Positions 17,121-26,505 of a DNA stretch of 64,000 bases are shown here, one piece after another (within the stretch, counting starts at the first letter, position 1; each line of letters begins with the position of its first letter). The DNA is from Pseudomonas denitrificans (nom. rej.) (GTDB taxonomy: Bacteria; Pseudomonadota; Gammaproteobacteria; Pseudomonadales; Pseudomonadaceae). The notes under the pieces are model-generated. The model did not search any database. It saw nothing but the letters and a program-made list of their open reading frames with translations, and was not told where the DNA came from. The stretch lies in contig NZ_CP043626.1 of assembly GCF_008807415.1 (NCBI RefSeq), positions 1,240,001-1,304,000 on the forward strand. Reading direction: 5' to 3'. The translations under genes were made by a program, and so were the position numbers.

Positions 17121-18526
17121 GCGAACCAGCCGTGCAGCAGCAGCGGGCCGTCGTCGCCCACCGGGCGGAACACCCAGGCGCGCTGGCCGCTGCGGGTGCG
17201 AACCTGGTAGTAGTCGCGGCGGACGTCCTCGCCGTCCCACCAGCCGGATTCGATGCGCTCGGGGCCGGCCAGCAGGGCCGGGGCGAACTCGCGCAGTGGC
17301 TGGGGCTCGGCCAGCAGCCAGCCGGGGCGCGGGGCTTCGATGATGGCCTGCAGCGGCGTCGGGCTGCCTTGCCAGGCGCGCTCCGGGCGATGGTCGGCGC
17401 GGCCGCCGAGACTGTGCACGGCGTCGTCGCCCAGCCGCGCGCGCAGGCGTTCGCGCAGCTGTTCCCAGGGAAGCGACTGCTGCGGGCGGTCGTCGAACAG
17501 CTCGTGGTGCTGCGGCACGAAGGCCGGCAGGTCGTCGGCCAGCAGCCGCACGCTGTGCACCGGGGCGCGCAGTTGCAGTTGCTCCAGACGGCCACGGGTC
17601 AGCTCGAAGAGCATCGCCGCCTCGCGTTCGGCGCTGAGCAGGCCGACCGGCATCAGCGTGTCGCTGCCTTCGTGGTGCTCCAGATGGAGGACGAAGCGCT
17701 GCACGCCGCTGTCGCGTCCGGCGAGGAAGGCGGCGAGATCGGCGGTCAGGCGGCGCAGCGGGAACAGCAGCGCCTGGGTGGACTCCACGTCGAAATTCAG
17801 CTCGATACGCGACTCGAAACAGTCCGGCGGCCGGTAGAACTCCAGGGCCAGCGGGCGTTGGCCGAGCAGGGTGTCGACCTGCCGCAGCACCTGTGGCGGG
17901 AAGCGCCGGGCCAGGCTTTCGCGCGGCAGGGCGAGCAGTTGCTGCAGGCTGCGCAGGCCCATGCGCCCCAGCGACGTGGCGGCGTCGCGCTCCAGGCCCA
18001 GGCGCTCCAGCGGCATCTTCCCCAGGTACTGGCGCAGCTGCTGGTTGTCGTGGATCGCCAGGCCGTCGTGGCCGTTGGCGAGGATGCGCGCGGCGGCCGG
18101 GTTGGGCGCGGCGGTGATGCGGTGGCGGAAGCCCAGCCCGTTCAGCTCCTCGCGCAGGCGTGCCTCGAAGCGCGGCCAGGGGCCGAACAATTGCAGGCTG
18201 GACTGCACCTCCAGCAGCAGCGCGCGCGGGTAGTGCTGGCTGACCTGCGAGCTGAAGCCATAGGCCCAGGCGGCCAGCAGGTTCTGCCAGCGCTGCACGT
18301 CGCGCAGGTCGTACTCGGCGGTGGCGAAGTCGCGGCTCAAGGCCTGGGCGGCGGTGAGCGACTGGCCGGGCTTGAGCCCCAGCGCCCGCGCAGCCGGGTT
18401 CACCGCCTGTAGCACGCGGCGCTGGGTCGGCCCGGCGAGCAGCGCCAGGGCGGCGTCCGGCTCGGGACGGCCGCGCAGCACGCCGTCCATGGCCAGCTGT
18501 GGCAGGAGAATGCAGGCCCAGAGCAT
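17117..18526 (-). CDS. imuB: Y-family polymerase-like protein ImuB
   Basis: This 469-residue Y-family homologue serves as the adaptor of the ImuABC mutasome. The N-terminus reads [18 protein letters not shown] where active Y-family polymerases have an acidic DxDxFFASVE motif. As expected for ImuB, the catalytic residues are absent and a structural role is inferred. Helix-hairpin-helix and little-finger regions follow ([19 protein letters not shown]). It overlaps dnaE2 by four bases and starts two bases after the imuA stop, forming a tight operon. A long C-terminal tail of about 100 residues precedes the stop. Confidence 0.93.
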   Translation of the reverse strand: MLWACILLPQLAMDGVLRGRPEPDAALALLAGPTQRRVLQAVNPAARALGLKPGQSLTAAQALSRDFATAEYDLRDVQRWQNLLAAWAYGFSSQVSQHYPRALLLEVQSSLQLFGPWPRFEARLREELNGLGFRHRITAAPNPAAARILANGHDGLAIHDNQQLRQYLGKMPLERLGLERDAATSLGRMGLRSLQQLLALPRESLARRFPPQVLRQVDTLLGQRPLALEFYRPPDCFESRIELNFDVESTQALLFPLRRLTADLAAFLAGRDSGVQRFVLHLEHHEGSDTLMPVGLLSAEREAAMLFELTRGRLEQLQLRAPVHSVRLLADDLPAFVPQHHELFDDRPQQSLPWEQLRERLRARLGDDAVHSLGGRADHRPERAWQGSPTPLQAIIEAPRPGWLLAEPQPLREFAPALLAGPERIESGWWDGEDVRRDYYQVRTRSGQRAWVFRPVGDDGPLLLHGWFA

Positions 18527-18528
18527 GG

Positions 18529-19143
18529 TCAGTGCCAGGGCAGCGGGATGGGCCGCGCCGGCGCCAGGCCACCCCGGCACTTGAGCACGCGCAGCTGCGC
18601 CGGGTTGGCGTCCAGCGCCAGGCGCAACGCGGCGGGCGAGGGGTTGAGCGCTTCGCGCTGCAAGCGGTAGGCGATGGCCAGGGTCTGCCCGGTTTCGGCG
18701 GCCACCTGCAGGCGGCGCAGGGCGCGGTCGTCGGCCTGCTGCGGCCAGCACAGCACGGCACCACAGCTGCCCGAGCGCAGGCACTGTTCGGCGGCCCAGA
18801 GCGCATCGCGCCCGCGCGCCTGGATGATGGCGAGCTGCTCCAGCGCCACGCCTGCTGCCTGCCAGGCGGCCGGGTAGGGCACGTGGGGCGGTGCGACCAG
18901 CACGATGCGCTCTCCCGCCGCGCTGAGCCGCGCGAGGGTCGGCCAGACCAGTTGCAGCTCGCCGGTGCCTTCGGCGGCCAGGAGGATTTCGCTGAGCGCC
19001 GCTTCCGGCCAGCCGCCGCTGGGCAGGGCAGCGTCCAGCAGCGCATGGCCGGTGGGCTGTTGGCTGGGCGGCAGGCCTTGCGGTTGGCCCTTCCAGACCT
19101 GCCGCTGGTGGAACAGGGTGTCGAGTGCGACCACGCTGCCCAT
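18529..19143 (-). CDS. imuA: Translesion synthesis-associated protein ImuA
   Basis: A 204-residue RecA/SulA-like protein, first gene of the damage-inducible imuA-imuB-dnaE2 operon. RecA-like features include the [15 protein letters not shown] segment and [17 protein letters not shown], but the Walker A lysine is missing, as in other ImuA proteins. The ATG at 19143 has a GGGAGG ribosome site. A GTG one codon earlier is in frame but less likely. An SOS box lies about 100 bases upstream. No lexA2 gene precedes it, matching the P. aeruginosa arrangement and differing from P. putida. Confidence 0.92.
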   Translation of the reverse strand: MGSVVALDTLFHQRQVWKGQPQGLPPSQQPTGHALLDAALPSGGWPEAALSEILLAAEGTGELQLVWPTLARLSAAGERIVLVAPPHVPYPAAWQAAGVALEQLAIIQARGRDALWAAEQCLRSGSCGAVLCWPQQADDRALRRLQVAAETGQTLAIAYRLQREALNPSPAALRLALDANPAQLRVLKCRGGLAPARPIPLPWH

Positions 19144-19241
19144 CACGGCCTCCCGGCCGGCGAACGGCGACGGTCATGCGCCCGGCGAGAGGGCCGGGGG
19201 AGGGAACTGGCGTGGCGGGGCATGGGATGACTCGGATAATG

Positions 19242-19257
19242 CTGTATGGATATACAG
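19242..19257. promoter_or_regulatory. LexA-binding SOS box of the imuA-imuB-dnaE2 operon
   Basis: CTGTATGGATATACAG fits the Gammaproteobacterial SOS consensus CTGT-N8-ACAG exactly. It is centred about 105 bases upstream of imuA in the operon leader. LexA repression with induction by DNA damage is the established regulation of this cassette. Confidence 0.93.
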
Positions 19258-19325
19258 TTTATCCGGTGGGAAGGCGCCGTCAATGGCGGTTGGTCTGGAG
19301 GCGATTCAGACGCGCTGGGCGTTAT

Positions 19326-19474
19326 CTGTAGGAGCGGGCCATGCCCGCGACCAGAGTTTCCGCTCGCACCTGAATCACGGCGGAGCACGAACGTAGGATG
19401 GCGTGGAGCGCAGCGATACCCATCGATGCCGGTGCACCGACAGCATGGGTATCGCTGCGCTCCACCCATCCTAC
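19326..19474. repeat. REP-like family C element followed by family A copy 2
   Basis: TGTAGGAGCGGGCCATGCCC occupies 19326-19351. After about 40 bases comes a well-conserved family A inverted repeat from 19393 to 19474 (GTAGGATGGCGTGGAGCGCA... to its complement ...CCATCCTAC). It sits between the divergent-side leader of imuA and the 3' end of the helicase gene, about 10 bases past the helicase stop. Confidence 0.85.
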
Positions 19475-19483
19475 AAAAGAGCA

Positions 19484-21798
19484 CTACAGCAGCAGATACC
19501 CCTGCGGCGCCTTGAACCGAGGCGGATCGGCGATGAACTTCAGTCGCTCCGGCTTCCACCACCCTGGCAGCAACCGCCGCACCGCCGGCTGGTTGAAACG
19601 GTCGTCGAGCAGATAGATCACCCCCGAATCCGTCGGCGTGCGAATCACCCGGCCCGCCGCCTGGACGACCTTCTGCAAGCCAGGGAACAGGTAGGTGTAG
19701 TCGTAGCCGTCGCCGAACATCCCCTGCATGCGCTGCTTGATCTCTTCGTTGACCTCGTTGACCTGCGGCAGCCCCAGCGTGGCGATGAAGGCGCCGATCA
19801 GGCGCTCGCCCGGCAGGTCGATACCTTCGCCGAAAGCGCCGCCGAGCACGGCGAAACCGATGCCGCGCGAGCCAGTGGTGAAGCGGTCGAGGAAGGCCTG
19901 GCGCTCCAGTTCGTTCATGCTGCGCGACTGGGCCCAGTGCGGGATGTCCGGGTGCTCGGCGGTGAAGCGGTCCAGCGCCTGTTGCAGGTAGGCGTAGCTG
20001 CTGAAGAAGGCCAGGTAGTTGCCGGGACGGGCACGGAACTGGCGGGCCATCAGCGTGCTGATCGGTGTGAGGCTGGCCTCGCGGTGCTGGTAGCGGGTGG
20101 ACAGGTTGCTCAGCGCATGGACTTCCAGCTGTTCGGCGTGGAAGGGCGACTCGACCTCTCGCCAGCTGGTGTCTTCGGGCAGGCCGAGCAGGTCGGCGTA
20201 GTAGTGCGCCGGGGTCAGGGTGGCGGAGAACAGCGTGGTGCTGTGGGCCACCTTGAAGCGCTCGGTGAGGAAGGGCGCCGGCACCACGTTGCGCAGGCAC
20301 AGGGTCGAGAGTACGCGGCGCGCGCTGACGTCGTGGCGGGTGATGTCGAACAGCGAGTGCGGCCCGTAGGCCTCGGCCAGCCGGCAGAACAGCATGGCGT
20401 TGAGATAGAAGCTCAACAGCTCGGCCTCGTTGCCGGTGGGCTGGTCGGTGAGGTGGTCGGTGATGGCGCTGACGGTCTTCTGCAACGCGGCGATGAACAG
20501 GTCGGGGATGGTCGGGTAGATCTGGTAATCGACGTCCTGGTCCTGGTGCAGCTGGTTCCAGTGCCGGCCGACGCGCTCCAGCGCGCTCTTCAGCTTGGCC
20601 GGGGCGACCTTGCGCAGGGCGTTGAACTCGCCCTGGTCCAGCTCGGCGCTGTACATGCCGCGGCCACGCTCGATGAGGTTGTGCGCCTCGTCCACCAGTA
20701 GCGTGACCTTCCAGTCGTTGAGCACGGTGAGGCCGTAGAGCAGGGCGGTCATGTCGAAGTAGTAGTTGTAGTCGCCCACCACCACGTCGGACCAGCGGCA
20801 CAGTTCCTGGCTCAGGTAGTAGGGGCAGACCTGGTGCTCCAGCGCCACCTTGCGCACCGCCTCCTGGGTCAGCCAGCACTGCTTGAGCGCGGCCTCGCGG
20901 GCGGCGGGCAGGCGGTCGTAGAACCCCTTGGCCAGCGGGCAGGATTCGCCGTGGCAGGCCTTGTCCGGGTGCTCGCAGGCCTTGTCGCGGGCGACGTGCT
21001 CGAGCACCCGCAGCGGCTGGGCGGCCTCCTGCTGGCGCAGGGTCGCCAGGGCGTCCAGCGCCAGGCGCCGGCCGGGGTCTTGGCGGTGAGGAAGAACAGG
21101 CGGTCCAGCTGCTGGCCGGGGAAGGCCTTGAGCTGCGGGAACAGCGTGCCGAGGGTCTTGCCGATGCCGGTGGTGGCCTGGGCCATCAGCGTCTGGCCGT
21201 CACGGGCGGCGCGGTACACCGATTCGGCGAGCATGCGCTGGCCCTGGCGGAAATCGGCGTAGGGGAAGCGCAGCGTCTCCAACCCCTGGTCGCGCTCGAC
21301 GCGGTGGGCGCTTTCCTGCTCGGCCCATTGCACGAAGCGCTGGCATTGCAGCTCGAAGAAGGCGCGCAGCTCGGCGGCGGCGAAGCGCTCGCGGAACTCG
21401 GTTTCCTTCTGGGTGATGACGTTGAAGTAGACGACGGCGAGATCGATGGCGTCGATCTCCAGGGTCTGGCACAGCAGCCAGCCGTATACCTTCACCTGCG
21501 CCCAGTGCAGCAGCCGGTGGTTCTGTGGGATGCGCGCGACGTCGCCGCGATGGGTCTTGATCTCTTCCAGCAGGTTTTCGTTCGGGTCGTAGCCGTCGGC
21601 GCGGCCGCTGACCACCAGCCCCGGGTATTCGCCGCGCAGCGGCAGTTCGGCGATGTAGCCCAGGCCACGCCGAGAGACCACCGTGGCGTGGCCGGCCATG
21701 CCTTCCTGGGCGGTGGGGGCGGGGGTGAAGCGCAGGTCGAGGTCACCTTCCTTGGCGGTGAATTCGCAGAGCGCGCGTACGGCGATGGCGTAGCTCAT
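19484..21798 (-). CDS. DinG/XPD-type Fe-S DNA helicase, interrupted by a one-base frameshift
   Basis: Two overlapping frames (21798 to about 21075, then to 19484) together give a 771-residue superfamily 2 helicase. The first part has the Walker A segment TTGIGKTLGTLFPQLKAF and FFLTAKTP. The second has the cysteine cluster CEHPDKACHGESC...CPYY of the Fe-S domain, DEAH in LLVDEAHNL, SATL in TLFSATLTP and the motif VI segment QAAGRVIRT. Adding one G near 21069-21078 restores TAKTPGRRLALDAL and an unbroken protein. The start overlaps the stop of the FAN1-like nuclease gene (ATGA), so helicase and nuclease are coupled. The role is likely crosslink or branched-DNA processing. See the finding on frameshifts. 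Confidence 0.85.
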
Positions 21799-23443
21799 TC
21801 GACCTCGCCCGCCTCGCCCTGCCAGCGCACGTAGCAGACCTCCACCGGCATGCCGTGCTCGGCGCAGAAGGCCAGCCAGCGCTTCTGGTTGTCCTGCAGA
21901 CGGTCACCGGGGCCTTTCACCTCGATCATCCGGTAGCGCGCCTCGGCGGGCCAGAACTGGATCAGGTCGGGCATGCCGGCGCGGTTGGCCTTCGGGTCGG
22001 CCAGCAGGCGCTCGAACCACAGCTTCAGGTGCGCCGCCGGCAGGCAGTGCAGGGCCTGCTCCAGCAGGTTTTCGTCGAGCAGCTCCCAGTGTACGAAGGG
22101 CGAGAGGATGCCGGTCTTGGCGGCCCAGGTTTCGCGGATCGCCTTCAGGTACGCATCGCTGTCCAGCAACGCCAGGCGTGCGGCGAAGGCTTCCGCGCGG
22201 CGGCTGACGAAGTCGCTGCGGTTGAGATCGCTGGGCCCGACCTGGAAGGGGTGGAAGAAGGCGCCGGGCAGCGGGGCGAAGATCACCTCCCAGCAGAGCA
22301 GGCCGAACAGGCTGCAGATCAGCGCGTTCTCCACGTAGTACACCGGCGCTTCGTCTTCGTGAAGCACGGCCTGCACGGCGAATTCGACGTTGACGTCCGG
22401 GCGCGCCAGCTCCAGGTCGATGCGCAGCGGCGGCGCAGCCTTGGCGGCTTTTTCCTTCGGCAGCCCGAGCTGGCGGATCAGCCGGGTCAGCGCACGTTCG
22501 ACCAACTGCAGCTCGCCGTCGCTTTCCGGCGCGGCCAGGGCGGCTTGCACCAGCGCATGGGCTTCCTCGAAGCGTTGCAGGCGTTCCAGCACGCGAATCT
22601 GCCGCTGCCGCGAGCCCCGGCGGTGGTGCGTTGGTAAAGCGCCAGGGCGGCGTCCAGCTCACCTTCGCGCTCCAGCTGGTAGGCCATGCGGTACAGCAGG
22701 CGGTCGTGGCGGGCTTGCAGATAGCTGTTGTCGCTGTGGAAGTCACCCAGTTCGGCCAGCAGTTCGGCGATGGGTTCGCCGGTTTCGAAGCGCACCGCGC
22801 CGTTCCACAGGTGGATGTAGGCCTCAAGGTCATCGCGGCGGCGGAAGGCTCGGGAGTCGGCAGTGAAAGGGACGGTTTCGTAACGGAAGATGCCGAGGTC
22901 GGCAAGGACGAATTCGGACCAATCCTGCTGCAGGTTGCCGAAGAACAGCAGGCGCAGGCGATCGCACAACGGCGTTGCCATCAGCGTGTAGAGGTGGTCG
23001 AGCTCCGGGTACCAGCCGGCGAAGGGTTGTACCTGCTCGTGGTAGGCGTGCAGGTGCTCGTACAGCTCGGCCTTCTTCAGCGCGCCGCGCGGCAGGTCAG
23101 CGCGGAAGCGCGTGAGCAGTTCGTCCTTGAGCAGCAGTGGCAGCAGCTCTTCCAGTGCGAGCGGGTAGGCATTGTCGAGCCAGCCCAGCTCCAGCAGCGG
23201 CGCGGCGGCGCTGGGGATGTCGCCGATTTCCGCGTAGCTCAGCTTGCCGGCGCGAAAGTGCGGCCCATTGCGCATCACCAGCCGCACCAGCAGCGCCCGC
23301 GACGGCAGCGGCAGCGCGCGGAAATCGGCGATGAACCGGGCTTCCTCGGCGTCGAGCAGGTCGGCGTAGCGTTCGTCGATCCAGTCGAGGGCGCGGTGGA
23401 AGTTGGTCAGGTAATAGAGGTTGGGGTCGAGCGGCGCGGGCAT
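21795..23443 (-). CDS. FAN1-like VRR-NUC structure-specific nuclease, interrupted by a one-base frameshift
   Basis: Two frames (23443 to about 22615, then to 21795) give a 549-residue protein. The C-terminal VRR-NUC domain carries the PD-(D/E)xK signature in GMPDLIQFW and MIEVKGPGDRLQDNQ. The N-terminal part resembles the helical SAP/TPR-like region of FAN1 homologues (LYYLTNFHRALDWIDERY). Pseudomonas FAN1 homologues cut 5' flaps and act on interstrand crosslinks. Restoring one base in the CCCC run at 22615-22618 joins the halves through RQRQIRVLERLQRF. It overlaps the downstream helicase by four bases. A symbol is not given because only the family is certain. Confidence 0.85.
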
Positions 23444-23541
23444 CGGTTGGCACTGGTTTTACATACAGTGGCAAGGATGGCGTGATGGTGGCTTGGCCGC
23501 AAGGGTTGGTACGGCCTTTCATCGGGAGAAGTTGGGCTTTT

Positions 23542-23678
23542 CTGTAGGAGCTCGCTCCTACAGTGGACGCCGGGTTTGCGGTAGGGCGGCGGATAACGCT
23601 GTAGGCGTTATGCGCCCTACGGGTGACTCAGTCGGAGCGCTCGTTCGTAGGGCGAATAACCGTTCACGGTTATCCGCC
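23542..23678. repeat. Family C hairpin and two family B hairpins in a row
   Basis: A compact CTGTAGGAGCTCGCTCCTACAG palindrome is at 23542-23563. It is followed by GTAGGGCGGCGGATAACGCTGTAGGCGTTATGCGCCCTAC (23581-23620) and a second family B hairpin at 23647-23678. They occupy the gap between the methyltransferase 3' end and the FAN1-like gene start. Confidence 0.8.
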
Positions 23679-23708
23679 GTTCAATGCCAGGCGTGGTGAA
23701 GTGGTGGA

Positions 23709-24647
23709 TCAGTCCAACCGGAACACCAGCGCCTTGAGGCCGCTGTCTTCCTCGATGTCGGCAAACTCCGGCGGGTTTTCCAGGCGCTCGATGAAACGCA
23801 GCTGCGGCGCCTCGGCGGCCATGCCACGGAGCAGGAAGTCCACGCCGATGCCTGGGTCGTTGACGCAGGCCAGCACGGTGCCGGCGCCATCCAGCAGTTC
23901 CGGCAGGCGGCGCAGGACGCGGGCGTAGTCCTTGTCGAGGACGAAGCTGCCTTTCTGGAAGCTCGGCGGGTCGATGATGATCAGGTCGTAGGGGCCGGAT
24001 TTCTTCACCTTGCCCCAGGACTTGAACAGGTCGTGGTCGAGGAAGCTCACCTTCGACAGGTCGTGGCCGTTCAGGCGGTGGTTGTCGCGGCCACGACTGA
24101 GCGCGGCACGGGCCATGTCGAGGTTGACCACCTTCTGCGCGCCGCCGGCCATCGCCGCCACGGAGAAGCCGCAGGTGTAGGCGAACAGGTTGAGCACGCG
24201 CAACCCGGCGGAGTTGGCCTGCACCCACTGGCGGCCGTAGCGCATGTCGAGGAACAGGCCGTTGTTCTGCTTGCGGCCCAGGTCCAGCTGGTAGCGCAGG
24301 CCATGCTCGCTGATCTGCCAGCCGTCGAAGGCTTCGCCGTGGAGCACTTCCATGGTGCTTTCCAGTGTGTAGCGGTGCTGCAGCATCAGGCTGCGGGCGC
24401 TGGTGGCGCGCCAGATGTCGCCCTGTGCCAGTTCCAACAGCATCGCCCGCAGCGCGCTCAGCTCGTCTTCGGCGGGCTCGCGGAACAGCGACACCAGCAG
24501 CACGCCTTCCAGCCAGTCGGCGGTGACCTGCTCCAGCCCCGGCCAGCGGCGGCCGCGGCCGTGGAACAGGCGGCGGGTTTCCGCAGGGGCGGGGTTCAGG
24601 GCGGTGAGCAGTTGCTCGCGCAGGGTGGCGATGGCTTCGGTGTTCAT
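23709..24647 (-). CDS. Class I SAM-dependent methyltransferase (RlmI/YccW-like, COG1092)
   Basis: A 312-residue methyltransferase. The SAM site is in VLNLFAYTCGFSVAAMAGGA, and the acidic and catalytic segments are NLDMARAALSRGRDNHRLNG and IIIDPPSFQKGSF, the DPPS motif of m5C/m2G rRNA methyltransferases. The family includes RlmI, which methylates 23S rRNA cytosine. The N-terminal PUA domain and the catalytic cysteine context of RlmI are not evident, so the target is uncertain. A short C-terminal tail follows the last strand. The gene stands alone, with REP-like hairpins on its 3' side. Confidence 0.82.
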   Translation of the reverse strand: MNTEAIATLREQLLTALNPAPAETRRLFHGRGRRWPGLEQVTADWLEGVLLVSLFREPAEDELSALRAMLLELAQGDIWRATSARSLMLQHRYTLESTMEVLHGEAFDGWQISEHGLRYQLDLGRKQNNGLFLDMRYGRQWVQANSAGLRVLNLFAYTCGFSVAAMAGGAQKVVNLDMARAALSRGRDNHRLNGHDLSKVSFLDHDLFKSWGKVKKSGPYDLIIIDPPSFQKGSFVLDKDYARVLRRLPELLDGAGTVLACVNDPGIGVDFLLRGMAAEAPQLRFIERLENPPEFADIEEDSGLKALVFRLD

Positions 24648-24706
24648 CTATCCGGTCTTTCTGAATTCAGGCGATTGGGGCAAATCGGGGCGGCGATTCT
24701 ACGCGC

Positions 24707-25198
24707 TCAGGCGCCATGGCGCTGCACCTGCAGTTTTTCCTCCGGGCGCGGGGCGACGAAGTAGCGGTTGAGCGCCTCGTAGCCGGCCGGGTCCAGCGGC
24801 GCAGCCAGCGGGGCGATGGCGTGGCGCGCCAGCAGGCGGCTGCGGCAGGTGGCCGGGTCGATATCGAGAAAGTGCAGGCAGTGCGCCGCACCGGCCTGTT
24901 GCGCCAGGTCGATCAGCCAGCGGCGGTCGGCCAGGGTGTTGGCGGGGATGTCCAGCACCACGCTGGTGCCGGCGCGGAGCAGGCCGACCACGTGCGGGCC
25001 CATGACCTTGCGCACGCGGCGGGCGTAGAGCTGGTAGTCGTCGGGGTTGCTGATGCCCCAGGGGAACAGCTCGGCCAGCCACTGCTCCTCGGACAGCATC
25101 ACGGTGCCCGGTGCCTCCGCCAGTTCGCGGGCGAGGCAGGATTTGCCCGACGCGGCCTTGCCGCACAGCAGGTGCAGCGTGCCAGTCTGTGTATTCAT
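24707..25198 (-). CDS. Small P-loop ATPase/kinase (zeta-like or aminoglycoside-kinase-like)
   Basis: A 163-residue single-domain P-loop protein. Walker A is GKAASGKSC at about residues 13-21, followed by LARELAEAPG, MLSEEQW (a DxW-like strand-2 position) and a typical RRVRKVMGPHVVGLL lid region. Such proteins phosphorylate small molecules or act as unspecified ATPases (AAA_33 class). The start at 25198 overlaps the stop of the NTF2-like gene (ATGA). An extension of 16 codons upstream lies within the neighbour. There is no antitoxin nearby, so a toxin role is not supported. Confidence 0.75.
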   Translation of the reverse strand: MNTQTGTLHLLCGKAASGKSCLARELAEAPGTVMLSEEQWLAELFPWGISNPDDYQLYARRVRKVMGPHVVGLLRAGTSVVLDIPANTLADRRWLIDLAQQAGAAHCLHFLDIDPATCRSRLLARHAIAPLAAPLDPAGYEALNRYFVAPRPEEKLQVQRHGA

Positions 25199-25611
25199 GT
25201 GGTGGCCTCCAGCAGGTCGGTGCCGTAGGAGTTGTCGACCGCGCAACGCCAGGCGCCGTCGGCTTCGCGGCGGAACACGTAGGTGGCGCGGCGGCTCAGC
25301 TTGCCGTGACTGGTATCCAGCAGGGTTTGCGCGACAACGAGCGCGGTGTCGCCGGTTTCGAGGATGTCCAGGCGCCCCTGGCGCACCCGCAGCTTGTGCC
25401 CGAAGTGCTCGGCGATGGCGACGAAGGCCTGGCGGATCTGCGCCTTGCCGCGTGCCAGCAGGCCGGGCTTGACCACCAGCAGGGCGTCTTCGGTGTAGAA
25501 CCCGAGCAGCGCGTCGAAGTCCTCGCGACCGATGGCGTCGTCGGCGGCCTGGATGAGCGCTTGCAGGGGGTGCAGCTCCGGGGAAAGAGCGGGGGAAGGT
25601 GCCTGGTCCAT
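25195..25611 (-). CDS. SgcJ/EcaC-type NTF2-like protein
   Basis: A 138-residue SnoaL/NTF2-fold protein with the pattern IQAADDAIGREDFDALLGFYTEDALLVVKPG and a C-terminal RRATYVFRREADGAWRCAVDNS. Homologues are annotated as DUF4440 or SgcJ/EcaC family oxidoreductase, but biochemical roles are mostly unknown. The start at 25611 has a GAGGAG ribosome site. The longer open frame would cross a terminator hairpin. It is coupled to the P-loop ATPase gene by a four-base overlap, so the two probably act together. Confidence 0.78.
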   Translation of the reverse strand: MDQAPSPALSPELHPLQALIQAADDAIGREDFDALLGFYTEDALLVVKPGLLARGKAQIRQAFVAIAEHFGHKLRVRQGRLDILETGDTALVVAQTLLDTSHGKLSRRATYVFRREADGAWRCAVDNSYGTDLLEATT

Positions 25612-25650
25612 CAGTGTCTCCTCGATCGGGAGCCTCGGACGGCGGGCATT

Positions 25651-25675
25651 AAAAAACCCGCCGGGAGGCGGGTTT
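25651..25675 (-). terminator. Rho-independent terminator, minus strand
   Basis: A stem of AAACCCGCC and GGCGGGTTT around a four-base loop is followed on the minus strand by a run of six T. It lies about 20 bases downstream of the small open frame at 25694-25783 and upstream of the NTF2-like gene start. It therefore closes a short minus-strand transcript or acts as a leader attenuator. Confidence 0.85.
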
Positions 25676-25693
25676 GGTTGTTCGCGGAATGCG

Positions 25694-25783
25694 CTAACCC
25701 ACCATCGGAACGATGGTGGTAATAATCTGCTGGAAGGTGCGGTTGGCGGCATTCATGGGGTCAGAAGCTATCAGAAGTTTCAT
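25694..25783 (-). CDS. Candidate small peptide gene ahead of a terminator
   Basis: A 29-codon open frame (MKLLIASDPMNAANRTFQQ... ending IITTIVPMVG), or 20 codons if it starts at 25756. It is followed within about 20 bases by a strong minus-strand terminator. That gives the unit the shape of a short transcript or leader peptide upstream of the NTF2-like/ATPase pair. The C-terminus is hydrophobic. There is no strong ribosome site and I do not recognise a family, so it may be only part of a small RNA or a leader. Confidence 0.3.
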   Translation of the reverse strand: MKLLIASDPMNAANRTFQQIITTIVPMVG

Positions 25784-25883
25784 ACGTCGCGCCAGCGCTC
25801 TTTTTTGCTGGCGGCATGGCATGATCGCGCCGCGCCATGGTCTGAACACCATGTCTTTCTCCACGCTGTAGCGGAGTCTTTTC

Positions 25884-26503
25884 ATGCCGTCCCCCTTGCA
25901 ACCCGCTTCCTGCGCGCCCTGGCGCTGCTCGCCGGGTTGGCCGCGTCCGTCGATACCCTTGCGGCGACCTGCCCGCCGGGGCAGCGCCAGGTCTGCCTGG
26001 ATACCTGCACCTGCCTGCCGGACCTGGGCGCAGTGCTCGGCCCGGTGCTGTCGGATACCCGCAAGATGGCCGCCCAGGCGCTGGGCGTGTGGCTGCAGCA
26101 GTCCCGCGAGCAGGCGGCGCAGGGCGGCACCGAGCCGATCCCGCTGGAGATCCGCGCCCAGTTGCAGCCGTACTTCTCTGACGACGTGCTGATGGCCGCG
26201 CGCTATTCCACCGGTGCGCTGGACGAGCTGAACGCTGCCCAGGCGATCATGCAGAATCCCGACACCGAGGCGGTCACCCTGGTGGACGTGATCGTCTTCC
26301 GCAGCGAGGACGACGCGCAGAATGACGTTGCCCTCTGGGCCCATGAACTGTGGCACGTGAAGCAGTACCAGGAGTGGGGCGTGCAGGGCTTTGCCACGCG
26401 CTACTCCGAGGACTTCGATGCCGTGGAGGCACCGGCCTACGAGATGCAGCGCCGGGTCGCCAAGGACCTGCGCGACGGCAAGGTCACCGCACAGCAGAAC
26501 TGA
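25884..26503 (+). CDS. Secreted DUF4157 (eCIS core)-like protein with metalloprotease-like motif, one-base frameshift near the start
   Basis: The main frame encodes a cysteine-containing mature region (TCPPGQRQVCLDTCTC). It has a zinc-protease-like HELWHVKQYQEWG motif at about residue 150, the signature of DUF4157 proteins. In that frame there is no start codon before the signal region. The ATG at 25884, with a GGAG site at 25872-25875, reads MPSP and then leaves the frame. Adding one C to the CCCCC run at 25891-25895 gives a signal peptide MPSPLATRFLRALALLAGLAA and a 206-residue protein. Function is unknown. Proteolysis is not proven because the last metal ligand is not identified. Confidence 0.72.
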
Positions 26504-26505
26504 CC

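Noticed and set aside
14547..17210. An 887-codon + strand frame opposite dnaE2
   Set aside because: Antisense shadow of a conserved polymerase with no plausible start signal or motif.
19484..23443. Treating the helicase and FAN1-like genes as decayed pseudogenes
   Set aside because: Both are intact apart from one missing base each, and four other genes show the same kind of loss, so assembly error is the simpler explanation.
23449..23464. TGGCAC...TTACA resembling a sigma-54 promoter upstream of the FAN1-like gene
   Set aside because: It points away from any gene and lacks the GC of the -12 element.
24707..25198. Zeta-toxin interpretation of the small P-loop protein
   Set aside because: No antitoxin gene is adjacent and the coupled partner is an NTF2-like protein.
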